From Nannochloropsis salina CCMP1776 (taxonomy: Eukaryota; Sar; Eustigmatophyceae; Eustigmatales; Monodopsidaceae): DNA of 64,000 nucleotides. The translations under genes were made by a program, and so were the position numbers. How positions within the stretch are numbered: position 1 is the first letter of the stretch; the number at the start of each line of letters is the position of its first letter. Below are positions 1 to 10,190 of the stretch, in pieces. The stretch covers positions 492,340 to 556,339 of the forward strand of contig SDOX01000019.1 of the NCBI GenBank assembly GCA_004565275.1. Reading direction: 5' to 3'. A model generated the notes under the pieces. The model had not been told where the DNA came from, made no database searches, and saw only the letters and a program-made list of their open reading frames with translations.

Positions 1-581
1 GAGTCCCAAATCCACACGTTCACGGCTCTCCATACCCCGCAGTTCATTGAGCTCGTCTTCTGTGAGCTCCTCGATAACGACTGATACATGAGGAAGTGCT
101 TGAATTGATTCAGCTGCGTCCAGCGCGTTCTCCACTAACTCTCGAACAGTAGTATACAATGATCGTCCAGGCTGTGTGATTTAGTTTGAGGGAGGAAAAG
201 GTTACTTCCAATCGCGGACAGGTAGTCCATGTCATCTTGTAGAGAAATGAACTAAAGCTATACAAAAAATGAAACCACATCCTTCTTGCACTTCTCGTTC
301 ACGACGAAACTCGTCTGGCTGAAATGCGCCCACAGAAATATTCAGTGTGACTTCAACAAATCTTAAGAATTGTCGCATGGCTCAAACTTATTCCGGTGGA
401 CGTGTCAAACTATAGAAACAGATACATTAATGAGAGCGAAATTGTCCTCGCCAATCAAGCGGCATATGCCCGTAACCTTGAAACAACTTACATTGTCAAA
501 ACCACAGATGGATTGATGCTCACTGAAAAACTCAGCAGGCGTTTTGCTTTCAACAACCTCGATTCTGTTTTTCCGTGCCAT
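1..581 (-). CDS. TOP6B: DNA topoisomerase VI subunit B, 5' part (runs off the left edge)
   Basis: This is the ATPase subunit of the type IIB topoisomerase, which with Top6A passes DNA duplexes through double-strand breaks in the nucleus (endoreduplication in plants, meiosis-related roles elsewhere). Exon 1 is 581-492 (30 codons, from ATG) and contains the family N-terminal block TPAEFFSEHQSICGFDN. A GTAAGT donor and an ACAG acceptor bound a 320-nt intron. Exon 2 (171 to beyond 1) continues in phase as PGRSLYTTVRELVENALDAA, the GHKL N-box whose Glu and Asn bind ATP-Mg. The joined sequence matches the archaeal/plant Top6B order without a gap. The transducer and C-terminal regions lie outside the window. 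The upstream gap to 1224 is shared with a divergent gene. The family assignment is firm; the remaining exons are not visible. Confidence 0.88.
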
Positions 582-1223
582 AATCTCGTCTACCCTTGTG
601 TTCGGGAAAGGCCTTGAAGATTGAAGACCAAAGGAATAATAGACCTTGTTCTACCTGTTGACGTATGTATGGGTCAAGCTTGTTGGTAATCGGGAGGTTT
701 TCTTTCTACGTCGCTGTGTCCAATGCTATGCTTTTATGACTTTTTTTCATTGAATATGGCGCAATCTTGATTGTGCATCGAAACTATCTTAAGACGATCA
801 CTCGTACCACGCGGATTGAACAAGCTTGTCATTTCCTCCTCTTCATCCCCGCGTTTAGGCTAGTGAGCGAGTAGGCGGCGGCGGCGGCGAGATTGAGATA
901 AATACGCGTCGTCGAGATTCACGCGCCATGTTCTTGGCCTCCTCAACACTTGCCAAGCATCATTCGCCGGACAGGGCAGGACTACAAGTAGTCATCAATG
1001 TTGTTTCTTATTATTCTTCATCTTCGGTTTTTTTTAAATGATGACGAAGTATGCTCGACCATGGACGCGGCTCTGTTTCCTTCCCCCCAAAGAAGCTTTT
1101 TGAGACCGGCCACGCACGCTCTAGCTAATCAAGGCTCTAAGGGAAAAAAATCGCACGCTTTCGGGAAAAACTCACAATTATTCTATTCACTTCTCAAATC
1201 TGTCGTAGGCATAGTCGCTTAGT
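582..1223. other. Intergenic, divergent promoter region
   Basis: This gap separates the Top6B start (581, minus) from the DUF1279 start (1224, plus), so it should hold both promoters. It contains a GGC-rich tract at 874-889. Short open frames here have no recognisable protein content. No RNA gene was seen. Confidence 0.5.
874..889 (+). repeat. (GGC)n microsatellite
   Basis: A run of about five GGC units in non-coding DNA upstream of the divergent Top6B and DUF1279 genes. It is likely a simple repeat in a 5' UTR or promoter. Confidence 0.7.
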
Positions 1224-2057
1224 ATGTTTCGCGGTCAAGGCGGCGTCGTGGGCCTCTTGCGATTTAGTTGTGCAGCTCCAATGCGCTCTCCGGTCTGTGG
1301 TCTCACATGCATCAGACCCACAGCAACTTTGTCCAGTCATGAACAAAGTCGCCTTTGCTTTGTATCGGCTAGTCCTCAGCGTTGTTTGGCGTTCAAAACA
1401 CACATTCATGCAGATTTTGGTGGCCCGCACGCAAGGATACGGCGGGCCGATCGTCTGGATGCTGTAGACGATTTTTACGTCACAAGGAGAGCCACTAATC
1501 TTTCACTAGGCCTTTTTCACATCAGTCATCGCCATGCAGGCTCCAATACGCGGTTGGGCAGCGGCACTAGTAGTGGCGAAAGGAGCAGCAGCACCACCTG
1601 CAATGGTCGTGATATTGAGAGCAAGGGCAATTTGAGGAGCCAAGGCGAAGCGGGTGCCGCACCTGCTGGAATGGGAACGAAAAGTACCAGGCCTCAAGAA
1701 GAAGTCAACAAAATGGGAAAGCTGCGTTTGATGGTCAAGCGGTATGGAGCAGTCGCCGTGATAACATATCTTGGCGTGTATGTCGTGACACTTAGTGCAC
1801 TCTTTGCGGCGGTGGAGTCAGGTCTTACCCCTTTCGACTACGGTTTGGACTCGAACTGGCTGGTGGAAAAAGCCACGCACCTCCTAGAGAATTATTCTTG
1901 GAGCGAGCCGCTCGTTGAAACCATACAAACTAACCCGCATGCGGGTAACTTTGCCGTAGCTTGGGTCCTCACGAAATTTACTGAACCTCTACGCATGATT
2001 CTGACGATTGCTGTGGTGCCTCGCATAGCACGGGTTTTGGGAAGAGCCCCTTCATAG
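1224..2057 (+). CDS. FAM210/DUF1279-domain membrane protein
   Basis: The 277-codon frame ends in a DUF1279 domain. Roughly residues 160-275 begin with MGKLRLMVKRYGAVAVITYL, then a hydrophobic helix (VYVVTLSALFAAV), then a second hydrophobic segment near the C-terminus (RMILTIAVVPRIARVL). In animals the family (FAM210A/B) is mitochondrial inner-membrane and affects organelle translation; plant and algal members are organellar. The first 155 residues are Arg/Ser/Gly-rich and look like a transit peptide plus linker, but no conserved block checks the reading there. An intron within 1400-1690 cannot be excluded, and the true start could be the internal Met at the domain. The domain call is good; the N-terminus is uncertain. 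Confidence 0.72.
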   Translation: MFRGQGGVVGLLRFSCAAPMRSPVCGLTCIRPTATLSSHEQSRLCFVSASPQRCLAFKTHIHADFGGPHARIRRADRLDAVDDFYVTRRATNLSLGLFHISHRHAGSNTRLGSGTSSGERSSSTTCNGRDIESKGNLRSQGEAGAAPAGMGTKSTRPQEEVNKMGKLRLMVKRYGAVAVITYLGVYVVTLSALFAAVESGLTPFDYGLDSNWLVEKATHLLENYSWSEPLVETIQTNPHAGNFAVAWVLTKFTEPLRMILTIAVVPRIARVLGRAPS

Positions 2058-2290
2058 GTACACTAGGATCTTGTTTCATCTGAAGGAAGCTAGAAGTGAA
2101 GTTCGAAGAAGGTCGCGGCCTTCAGCTCCGAATATTTGGACGGGGACATCCTGTATTTTTGGTAACGGAAGCTTCGGAGAGCCAATTTCTCCTGAAGTAT
2201 TTTAGAAACGATTTGACTAAAGGAAGAGAACCTCTTACGTGTGTTATTAGGTACGCTATATGGGCAAGTGTCACCATTTTTCTTTTTTGC

Positions 2291-3126
2291 TCACACATCA
2301 TCTTTCTGCGCTTCAGATCTTTCTAGCCCCTTCATATCTTTGACTGGAAAAGATAAACCCAGTTTTTCTAGCCGTTCAGTAAGAGCGGCTGCAGAGCGTC
2401 GTTGCATCTTTTGCTCATGTTTAGCAATTTTCTGAAGCTTTCTGATGTAGTCAGCGCGCTTTTTCGACACACAGAAGCACGGAAAGGCGCGATATAGGAA
2501 AAGCAGATAAGATGAACATTTATCATTTGTCGGCTCTCCTACACATCTCCCTCTGCCCGTCTCTCATCAAATCTTACCCGAACGACACGTAAGCGCTCAC
2601 GCTGTCTTTTTTTGCGTCGAGATCCCCGTGTACCCGGTGCAAAGGGAACAGCATCCGCTGCCTCTTTGAGCAGCTCCTCAGCATTTTCTGCGATAAGCGG
2701 TCGCAGTTCCTAAGTACGGGAATTTCTGATTTAATTGACGTCACAAGATCCTTTCTGTATGACACCCTCTGTCCCACACAGCACATACATTGGCGTCAAG
2801 GGAAGCTTCAAATTCTTGTAAAACGACGGATAGCGGCTTGTTCGAGGCTATCTTGCCTCCATCTGCACATAGATGAAGTAAAGCAGTTCATTGAGGATTC
2901 AAATAGTTTGCATTGAAGCAGCAAAGACCGTTACCAGACATATACCTTTTTTTTGTGTTGAAAATGTCATTGATCTGCGGCTTTCTTTTATTTGAATCGT
3001 CTGATAGGCAGCAGTGACGATAAGACCTGCTGTGGCAGCTTGTACTGAAGATAAGGTCGGCTCGTTGATCGCCCCAGCAGTCCCCTTCAAAAGAAGACCA
3101 CTCTTGTAAACAAAGCGCTTAAACAT
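2291..3126 (-). CDS. Hypothetical protein, four exons, 184 aa
   Basis: I do not recognise the family. Four minus-strand exons join with matching phases and splice sites: 3126-2946 (60 codons + 1 nt), 2862-2789, 2709-2578 and 2458-2291. Donors are GTATAT, GTATGT and GTAAGA; acceptors are GCAG, TTAG and AAAG. The product begins with Met-Phe-Lys-Arg, has one weakly hydrophobic stretch (VQAATAGLIVTAAYQTIQ, about residues 28-45), then an acidic helix (LRPLIAENAEELLKEAADA), a basic patch (RGSRRKKRQRERLRVVR) and a charged C-terminal helix (ADYIRKLQKIAKHEQKMQRR). The phase consistency of three introns is the main evidence that it is a gene. An organellar or ribosome-associated protein would fit the basic helical make-up, but this is inference only. 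Confidence 0.6.
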
Positions 3127-3800
3127 GCCTGTTCCGTAAGAGATGATTGCGTGCGAGAATAGGTGTTTGATGGTATTAAAACTTCAGGCTCAAGATGGTA
3201 TACCGGGCGATGCCCGGGCATACAACTTGTTAGTTAGAGATTGACAATTGGAGACTGTTGTAGACATGGCACGCGGTTCAAATAAGATCTGTTCATGCGA
3301 ATTGAGTCCACAGATTCGATTCTGATCGTCCGTAAAAATGGGAGCATGCTTAGGGAGGAATTGGGCGGTCTCGCAGGGGGGTCAGTCGCTAGACGTGGGA
3401 GGTGCACCTCCCCCCCGTGGACTAGGCGGAGTTGACCCTCTTTCGCGTCAACTAAAGATGCAAACAGCACACCAGGCGGCTGTCATTGCATTGCATAGGG
3501 GGGCCTGACGTTTACTTTAAAAAACTACATCTTGAGTAATCCTGTCAATCAATCAGTCTTGTGCGGTCCATCTTTCTCACGGTCTCACACACCTAGAGCT
3601 CATGAAAATCATACAGGGCATTTGAAAAACGCGAGACAAGGTCATGTCTAGATTACCTGCATCCCCCTTTGTTACCAGCATACTGGCGGGAAGGTGGGTG
3701 TGGCCGGGATATTTCCGGACGCATAGTTGGACATTTTACCCCTGAAATTCACATCAGGCAATTGACGCTACAACATCTAAAGATCCCGCCTGTCCGCTCT
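3127..3800. other. Intergenic, divergent promoter region
   Basis: This gap lies between the unknown minus-strand gene and the plus-strand dienoyl-CoA reductase. The open frame entering 3801 from upstream has no ATG and no family similarity, so the gene is taken to start at 3801. Nothing else was recognised. Confidence 0.45.
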
Positions 3801-5206
3801 ATGCATTCCAGAGTTGCGTTGGTGACAGGTGGCGGTTCTGGCATTGGGTTTGAGGTTGCGCGCCAGCTAGGTCTACACGGGGCGAAGGTAAGACGCGCGA
3901 GGTATCATCGTCAGAAGTTTCAAACCATGAGACTATCGGCTGCGGCCTGCGACGGTCGCAGAGATTCACCACATGAGCATGACACCAACTTTATACGCTA
4001 TACGTAGATTATCATTATGGGTCGACGAAAATCATTTCTGGAGAAGGCTGTAGGTTTGCTGGCACAGGAAGCCGTACAAGCGACATGTACGTATCGTAGG
4101 TCCAAAGAGAATTTCCTAAAGAGTCGGTGGTGTTTTACCATTCCCAGGTTCCTCAAAACAGGGGTACAAGGTGATGTACGACAACCAGAAGATGCGGACA
4201 AAGCTGTGGAAAAAGCAGTCCACGATTTTGGGTGAGTGGCAAATTAAAGGGTCCTTTGGATGAGACTTCTCAGAAGATGCCTGGCTGCCTTCCCCAACCT
4301 CATGCTCGAATGACGCTTTATTTATTGCACAGCTCTCTGTCTATTCTCGTGAATGCAGCTGCCGGAAATTTTTTGGTGGCAGGCGAAGATTTAAGCACAA
4401 AAGGATTTAGGGTGAGCGGTCAATTTTTTTCGTGCAGATGTATATGTATATAGATAGATATGTAGGTGTCCCTATCAAACCGATGACAGCTTCAGAGGTT
4501 TCACCCATTTACCGATCTTGGCACGCCTAGGATGACGTTTCACTTATTTAGAGGAGCGATGTAGAGGCTTTTGTGTAACAGAGGCTGAACTCAAGCTTTC
4601 TTTCCACCCCGCATGAATGGTTTCGTGTAGACCGTCATGGAAATCGATACCGTAGGGTCTTTCAACATGAGTCGCGCCGCTTTTAAAGCGCTAAAAGTAG
4701 CACCAGAGGGTGGGTTGATCATTAACATTAGTGCCACATTGCACTACGGCGCGACATGGTACCAAACGCACGCTTCAGCAGCCAAAGCTGCAGTGGACAG
4801 CCTGACACGGTCACTGGGGCTGGAGTGGGGCAGCTTTGGGATTCGTGTCGTAGGTATTGCGCCGGGACCCATTGCCGACACACCCGGCATGGCTAAGTTG
4901 GCGCCTACCAACGATTCTTCGGCGGTGGACGAGCTGGTGGCTGAGCTGATCCCGCTGGGCCGCATGGGAACGAAGACTGACATCGCGCTAGCTGCTGTCT
5001 TTTTGTGCTCGTCCGCCGGCGGCTTTATAACGGGCGAGACTCTGGTGGTAGACGGTGGACATTGGCTGTTCAAGCCCCAGATGTTGCCACGGGAATTGGT
5101 CTCTGACATGTCCCGACGGGTCGAAAGCAAAAGTCGGGCAATGACCCCGTCTAATGGGCCGAGCGCCAACGCCGAGACCATAAGCCGACCGTCGAGTCGA
5201 CTGTGA
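3801..5206 (+). CDS. DECR2: Peroxisomal 2,4-dienoyl-CoA reductase (short-chain dehydrogenase)
   Basis: This NADPH-dependent SDR reduces 2,4-dienoyl-CoA esters during beta-oxidation of unsaturated fatty acids. Five exons join in phase: 3801-3887, 4008-4090, 4148-4231, 4333-4411 and 4631-5206, giving 302 aa. The Rossmann motif TGGGSGIG is at residues 9-16. IIIMGRR follows, then VNAAAGNF, the DECR form of the NAG motif. The DECR-type active-site region reads NISATLHYGATWYQTHASAA, and APGPIADTPGM and TGETLVVDGGHWL follow. The last three residues are Ser-Arg-Leu, a classic PTS1 peroxisome signal. The mitochondrial DECR1 paralogue would instead carry an N-terminal transit peptide, which is absent here. 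The second donor is GTATCG, slightly weak, but it is the only site that keeps the family alignment. Confidence 0.9.
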
Positions 5207-5594
5207 ATTTGAGCGAGTCATATCAGATTTACTAGTAAGTCAAAGGATTAAATGAGATGAGAGAAGGTATTGGAAGATATTATAAAAGGACTTTCGGGAG
5301 GCATCATGAGCTGGGCTAAAATTACTGGACGGTGGATCACGCACAGAACACCTACAACTGTATTTCCACACAATTCGTGCCCTTATAACTCGGCCTTGAA
5401 TTCTTTTTGTTCTGGCTGACCCGTATCACCCAGGCATGCACCCCTATATGATGTGAAAATTTCCGCCTGGTCATACCAGGCAGCTCCTCCATGGCGTTCC
5501 AACGTGTGGTGGTCTTGCCATCCATGGACATACACGAAAGTGGTGGCGCTTTATCGCGCAAGACAAATCCAAACGCGCTCTTCTCTGTGATAAA
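5207..5594. other. Convergent 3' region
   Basis: This is the 3' flank shared by the plus-strand DECR2 gene and the minus-strand V-ATPase G gene. No coding block, RNA gene or repeat was recognised. Confidence 0.4.
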
Positions 5595-6611
5595 TTAATA
5601 CTTCGTGCACACTCCCCAGGCCTCAGGCACTACGGTTTTGACGTTGGTAACTTTATCCACAAGCACATCCAACACTACATCTTTGTTGTGTTTGAAGTCC
5701 GCGCTTGTGGAGTTCAGTGGACATGTGTGATGCATATATATGAGAACTGGAAAGCGATATGCATAGAGACCTATGCATGGAGTGAACCACATTTTGTGCC
5801 ATGGTGCTATATATGGTATGTGGAGGAAGCCCACCGCTTGCATACCTGAGCTTGGCAAGTTCGGCCTCTGTTTGTCTGTCTAGGTCTGCCGTCTGTGAGC
5901 CGCTGCTTCCATATTTCTACCACCATTCAAGAAAAAGTTAAATTGATTACAAAGCATAGAAATGGAATGCGGGGAATTCTTACACATTGAAAGGTGATAG
6001 AGCGCTGCCAAAGAATTTCAAACTAACATCCCCGTGCATGTAGAATTAACATTTACTTTCGGTCTTTCGGTTCAAGATCAAGCGCAAAATCTTACCGTTT
6101 TCACAAAATCTTGAAACTGTTTTTCTTTGTCGTCTCGGTAGCCTTCAATGACCCGGCGCGCTTCCACCGTGGCCTCCTTGAGTCGCTGGCCCCGTGCTGT
6201 GTATGAGTGTCCGGGAGAGCAAAAATGTGTAGATTCAGCTATATAGCTGAATAAAGAAATTAGTGTAGCGATTTTGGCTAAATTGTATCGGAATCATAAT
6301 TCAAATCATGACCTAAGAAGGTCGAAATGGAAAAGTAATGAACAGAGGGTCGGACACGAAGGAGCATTTTTCACGTATACAGCTCTAGAATTCTGTCATG
6401 CCATGTCGGTAAATGCTCTCAAATACATGCATCTCTGCCTCTACCTCAGTATTAAGTTTGCGCATGATATGTTTTCACTGACTGGATGCAAGTCAACGAT
6501 TGGCGGGCATGTCATGTCACTATCTGAATTATTACCTGCCCGCGCCTCTTGGACGATCTGAGCAGCCTTCTGCTCAGCAGCTCTCAGCTCTGCCATGCCA
6601 CCGGACGCCAT
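5595..6611 (-). CDS. ATP6V1G: V-type proton ATPase subunit G
   Basis: Subunit G is part of the peripheral stalk of the vacuolar H+-ATPase; with subunit E it links V1 to Vo on endomembranes. Four exons (6611-6536, 6196-6096, 5916-5846, 5703-5595) join in phase 1/0/2 to give 118 aa, the usual length for the family. Exon 1 encodes ELRAAEQKAAQIVQEARA, the conserved N-terminal helix. Exon 2 continues ARGQRLKEATVEARRVIEGY. Exon 3 has TADLDRQTEAELAKL and exon 4 ends with the short C-terminal helix DVLVDKVTNVKTVVPE. The protein is almost entirely a helical stalk and has no membrane segment or signal peptide, as expected. The four short exons were resolved by phase and family alignment, and all splice dinucleotides are GT-AG. 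Confidence 0.9.
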
Positions 6612-7126
6612 AGCAATAGAAGGGTTAATTTAAGATCTCAAAACTGTTCATTTGATGGGGCAATGCAAATATGCAGTCGTTATTATTTCTTCATAGAAGC
6701 CAAAGGGTATGATTTATGCCATCCTGAGAGTTGTGGGAGCTCTCAGGCGCACACAAAAAAAGTAAGAGATTCGGGAAGTTATTTGTTCAAACATTTTGTA
6801 CAATTGCACTGATATGATTTATGCAGCAGGCTAGCCCTTTCTGGTGTGCTGAAGCCGGGGGGCAGGCTCCGAGTCCGGAAGTGGAATCTCGAGCTGGGAG
6901 GGGAGGAGAGGCGGCGTCCCGAGGAGGAAGAGCGACGCCGTTCCGGCCTCCCAGGAGAGAGGATCGAGACTCTGGCCTCCATTTCACCACATTTGATTCA
7001 CAAACTCTTGACATTAAACAGGGTATCTTTATAGACCGCCATCTGAAAGTCCCAGGGGTCTTTTCCAGCTGCCTAACACCTCTTGCCGTCTATTTACAAG
7101 TAGCTATTGCCACATCGGAGACGCCC
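6612..7126. other. Intergenic; possible 5' extension of the coiled-coil gene
   Basis: This is the divergent region between the V-ATPase G and coiled-coil genes. An in-frame ATG at 6821 would add 102 Gly/Arg/Glu-rich residues to the downstream protein, but this stretch has no conserved content. I treat it as 5' UTR with low certainty. Confidence 0.4.
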
Positions 7127-10100
7127 ATGTCGACGGCATTCACGACGAGCAATCATAGTGCTTTCAATGACATGCCACCACCGCAGCCATCATCGTCCCG
7201 CACATCAAAGCAGCTTCATAAGTATAGCAGTGATGTTCCTGTAACTTCCGCCGGAGTCAGGCTGTCGTTCGAGTACGAATACGACGCGGAATTGGCGCCC
7301 TCCCGCCCTCGTAACTACATAGAGCAACCCCTGAACCAGCTTTCACAGGCCCCGAATCCAGTAGCTAGCACCGATGGTGAGAACTCCAACGCCATTGACG
7401 AACTTGAGTGGGCAGAGAATATCGATGAAGAGATACGGAGGCGGAGAGAGGAACTGGAGCGAGTACGCGGTGAGAGTCGAGCATCCGTTTTCTTGCTCGA
7501 AGACAAGGCCAAGGGCGGCCTGAGTCCCGCATTCAGTCCCGCAGTGCATGATTTTGTCTCTCTTGTCATGGCGGGCTCAGCGCCGTCTTCTGCTTTCCCC
7601 TCAACTTACCCGGTCGCCCATAAAGAGGGCATGCCCGACACTCCTAACGGGGACTACCTGCAGACCCCATCCCATTCCATTTTTTCTTCTCGCGCAAAAG
7701 GCGCCCTAGGCTTTATCAAAGATGAAGCGCTTCGATTGAGAGGTAAGAAAAATTGAATATTGTCGTTGCACGTTGAAGGACGTGATGGGGAGAGATGGGG
7801 GGAGCTTCTCTCTCGCCATATTCGGGCCGACCCCTCGATGAGGACGTAGCAGTTCCTTTTCATGTTGGTCTTTTTCACTCCTTTTCATTTTATCATACCT
7901 GCTCATAAATTTTGTACCGAATGACAGCCGATTTGGAGCAGCAAGCAGGCCTTCTTGCGAGCGAAAGGCAGCGTAGTGAACAGCTGCAAGAAGAGATGGC
8001 GGAGTTGACGAGACAGCGAGAGAGTCTGTCGCAGGAGTTGGAGGCTCGTGAACTGAAAATTGTAAATTATGAAGATTCTTTAGGGGAGCTGCAGACGATA
8101 GTGGCGAATGAGCGCGAAGCGAAGCAGCATCGCGAGGAAAATTTACAGGTAGATTTAGGGTGCGCGTGTGAGAAACGACTGTCCGATACTCGCTGTAGTT
8201 CTGTGGTCTGGTGAATTTTTTGTGGGCTTCTAATAATATTAAAATCATTGGTAACAGGCACACATAGAAGAGCTACAGCTTGCTTTGGAACGTCACACAC
8301 AGCGGGACCGTGAATTGCAAGAGTTCCACGACCACACTGGACCGAGACGATTTGCAAGAACAGAAGAGCAGGAGGTCCTTATATGTGAGTTACAGAAATC
8401 TGTTATCGAGCTGCAGTATCGCTTGGAAGGAGCGGAAAATGGTCAGACATCAGGAAAATACCTTGAGGAGGAGCTGAAAGTCAAAAATTCTCGGATACAG
8501 GAGCTTGAAAAGTATATATCGGATTGTAAAAAGGCCGCTCCTTCTAACAACGCTTTGTTTGAGGAGGCAACGCTGCAGGAAAAGGCGACGGAGTCCGTCA
8601 AAATGGAAAGTCAAACCCTTCGAAGCCAACTAGATGAAGAATCACTGAAGGCAGGGACTTTGATTTATGGAACTTCTGGGACTTCATCGTCTTCGCGGCG
8701 GCATTCATCGGATGTTGGTGCTCTTGTGCATGCCTTGGATGCCTCGGAAGCCGCCAAAAAATCTTTGGAAGCAAGGATCTTGCAGGAGCAACAGTCAGCA
8801 GAGCAGCTTAGGGCAGAATTGCAGCAATTTCGATTAAAATGGGATGATGCCTTACGCAATGCGGTACATGAAGAGGAGACTACAGCGCGATCTCTGCGGA
8901 AACAAATTGAAGAACAGGAAGAGGTTGTCGAAATTCTCCGTCATAATCTATCTAAGGTAGAACGGGAGCGCGACGAAATGGGAGTGAGGGCGGATGAAGC
9001 GGGCAGACAGGGCACGCGCGAGGAGCTCTCACAGGAAGAGAAAGAGGAGATACAATCCCTACGGGATGAGATCGAGATTTATAAAGCGGAATTGGTTTCT
9101 TTCCGAAGGGAGCAACTTGAAAAGGAAAGAACAACGGCTATGAATGTAGCGGTATCCGAGCACCATTTATCAAAGCATGAAGCTGATGTGGAGCTGCCTG
9201 AACAGCCCGCGGACTCAACCATACAGAGACTGGAGGACGTAAATAGACTTCTATCAGAGCGCGTTAGGACTCTGGAGGAGGCGCTGAGCCAGGTTGGCGA
9301 GGTAATGGTAGTTGACTGATGTGGCTGTGAGTGACTGGTTTTCCCCTTGTGTAACATCACATGATTTTGTCAATTTTTCATTCCGGAGTACAGATGGAGA
9401 TTGAAAAACGGGAGCTGATGCGCTGCGTGGATGCTCTAAAAGATGCTCTAGAACAGGAGCGGGAGGGTCATCAACAGCATTTCGAAAAAACGGTATGGCG
9501 GCGAAATTATTATGTGAACGGATTCCTATAACGGATTCCTACACAACTCAATCTAGTCTTTCTCCCTCTTTACCTATATTTTGGGTGTGATTTGTGTTAT
9601 AGTCTTGGATGTAATTTGTGTGGTATAGTCTTTTGCTAAAGCCAGTCATATCCTCGCGCGTGCAGGTCACTACCCTTAACGAGGAGATAAGTCGAATCGC
9701 CGCAGAAATGCATCAAATGGAAAAAGCGAAGCAAAGAGTTGAAAAAGACCAGCAAAACATGTCCATGTTTGTGCTTCGGAGAATGTTGATGAATATTCGC
9801 ACAAAACACATGCTCAAAAACTCGCGGCGAGCATTTTATCGATGGGTAGCATCCACTAGCAGCATGCAGCTGGAGCAGCTACAGACAATTCGAGAAAGCG
9901 GAAGCCAATGTTTGGAGGGCGCTCAGGGCGAAGAAGTGAGGCAGCTTGAGGCTGAAAACCGTGCCTTACTTGAAGAGTTAAAGACGAAATCAACAATCCT
10001 TGATGAAAGGGGGTTTTCGATTCAAGATGGAAAAGATCGGGAAAAGCGCTGGCGTTCGGAAGGAGTCAGCTCCTTCGCTTTCAAAATCATTTTTGCAATC

Positions 10101-10190
10101 CTTCTCTTTCTAGCCCTGGAGCGGGGCAATGTATTGCATGACGGAAGGTATGATTTGTACTACTTAGATTCCCCACGCATTACCATGTGA
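7127..10190 (+). CDS. Long coiled-coil protein, possible C-terminal membrane anchor
   Basis: Five exons join in phase: 7127-7742, 7928-8148, 8258-9301, 9394-9492 and 9666-10190, about 834 aa. The first 150 residues are Ser/Pro-rich and polar. From the end of exon 1 the sequence is dominated by heptad-like Glu/Gln/Leu/Arg segments (for example LEQQAGLLASERQRSEQLQE), predicting extended coiled coils over about 600 residues. Exon 5 has a basic helical block, MLKNSRRAFYRWV, and near its end a hydrophobic stretch, FAFKIIFAILLFLALERG. If truly coding, that stretch is a single tail anchor, as in some golgins. However, CTTCTCTTTCTAG within it resembles a splice acceptor, so the last 40 residues may be misread. 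No catalytic domain is present. A Golgi tether, centrosomal or cytoskeletal scaffold are all possible; I do not assign an orthologue. Confidence 0.68.

Noticed and set aside
6821-7126. In-frame N-terminal extension of the coiled-coil protein
   Set aside because: Gly/Arg-rich, unconserved and directly downstream of a divergent gene; kept only as a possible alternative start.
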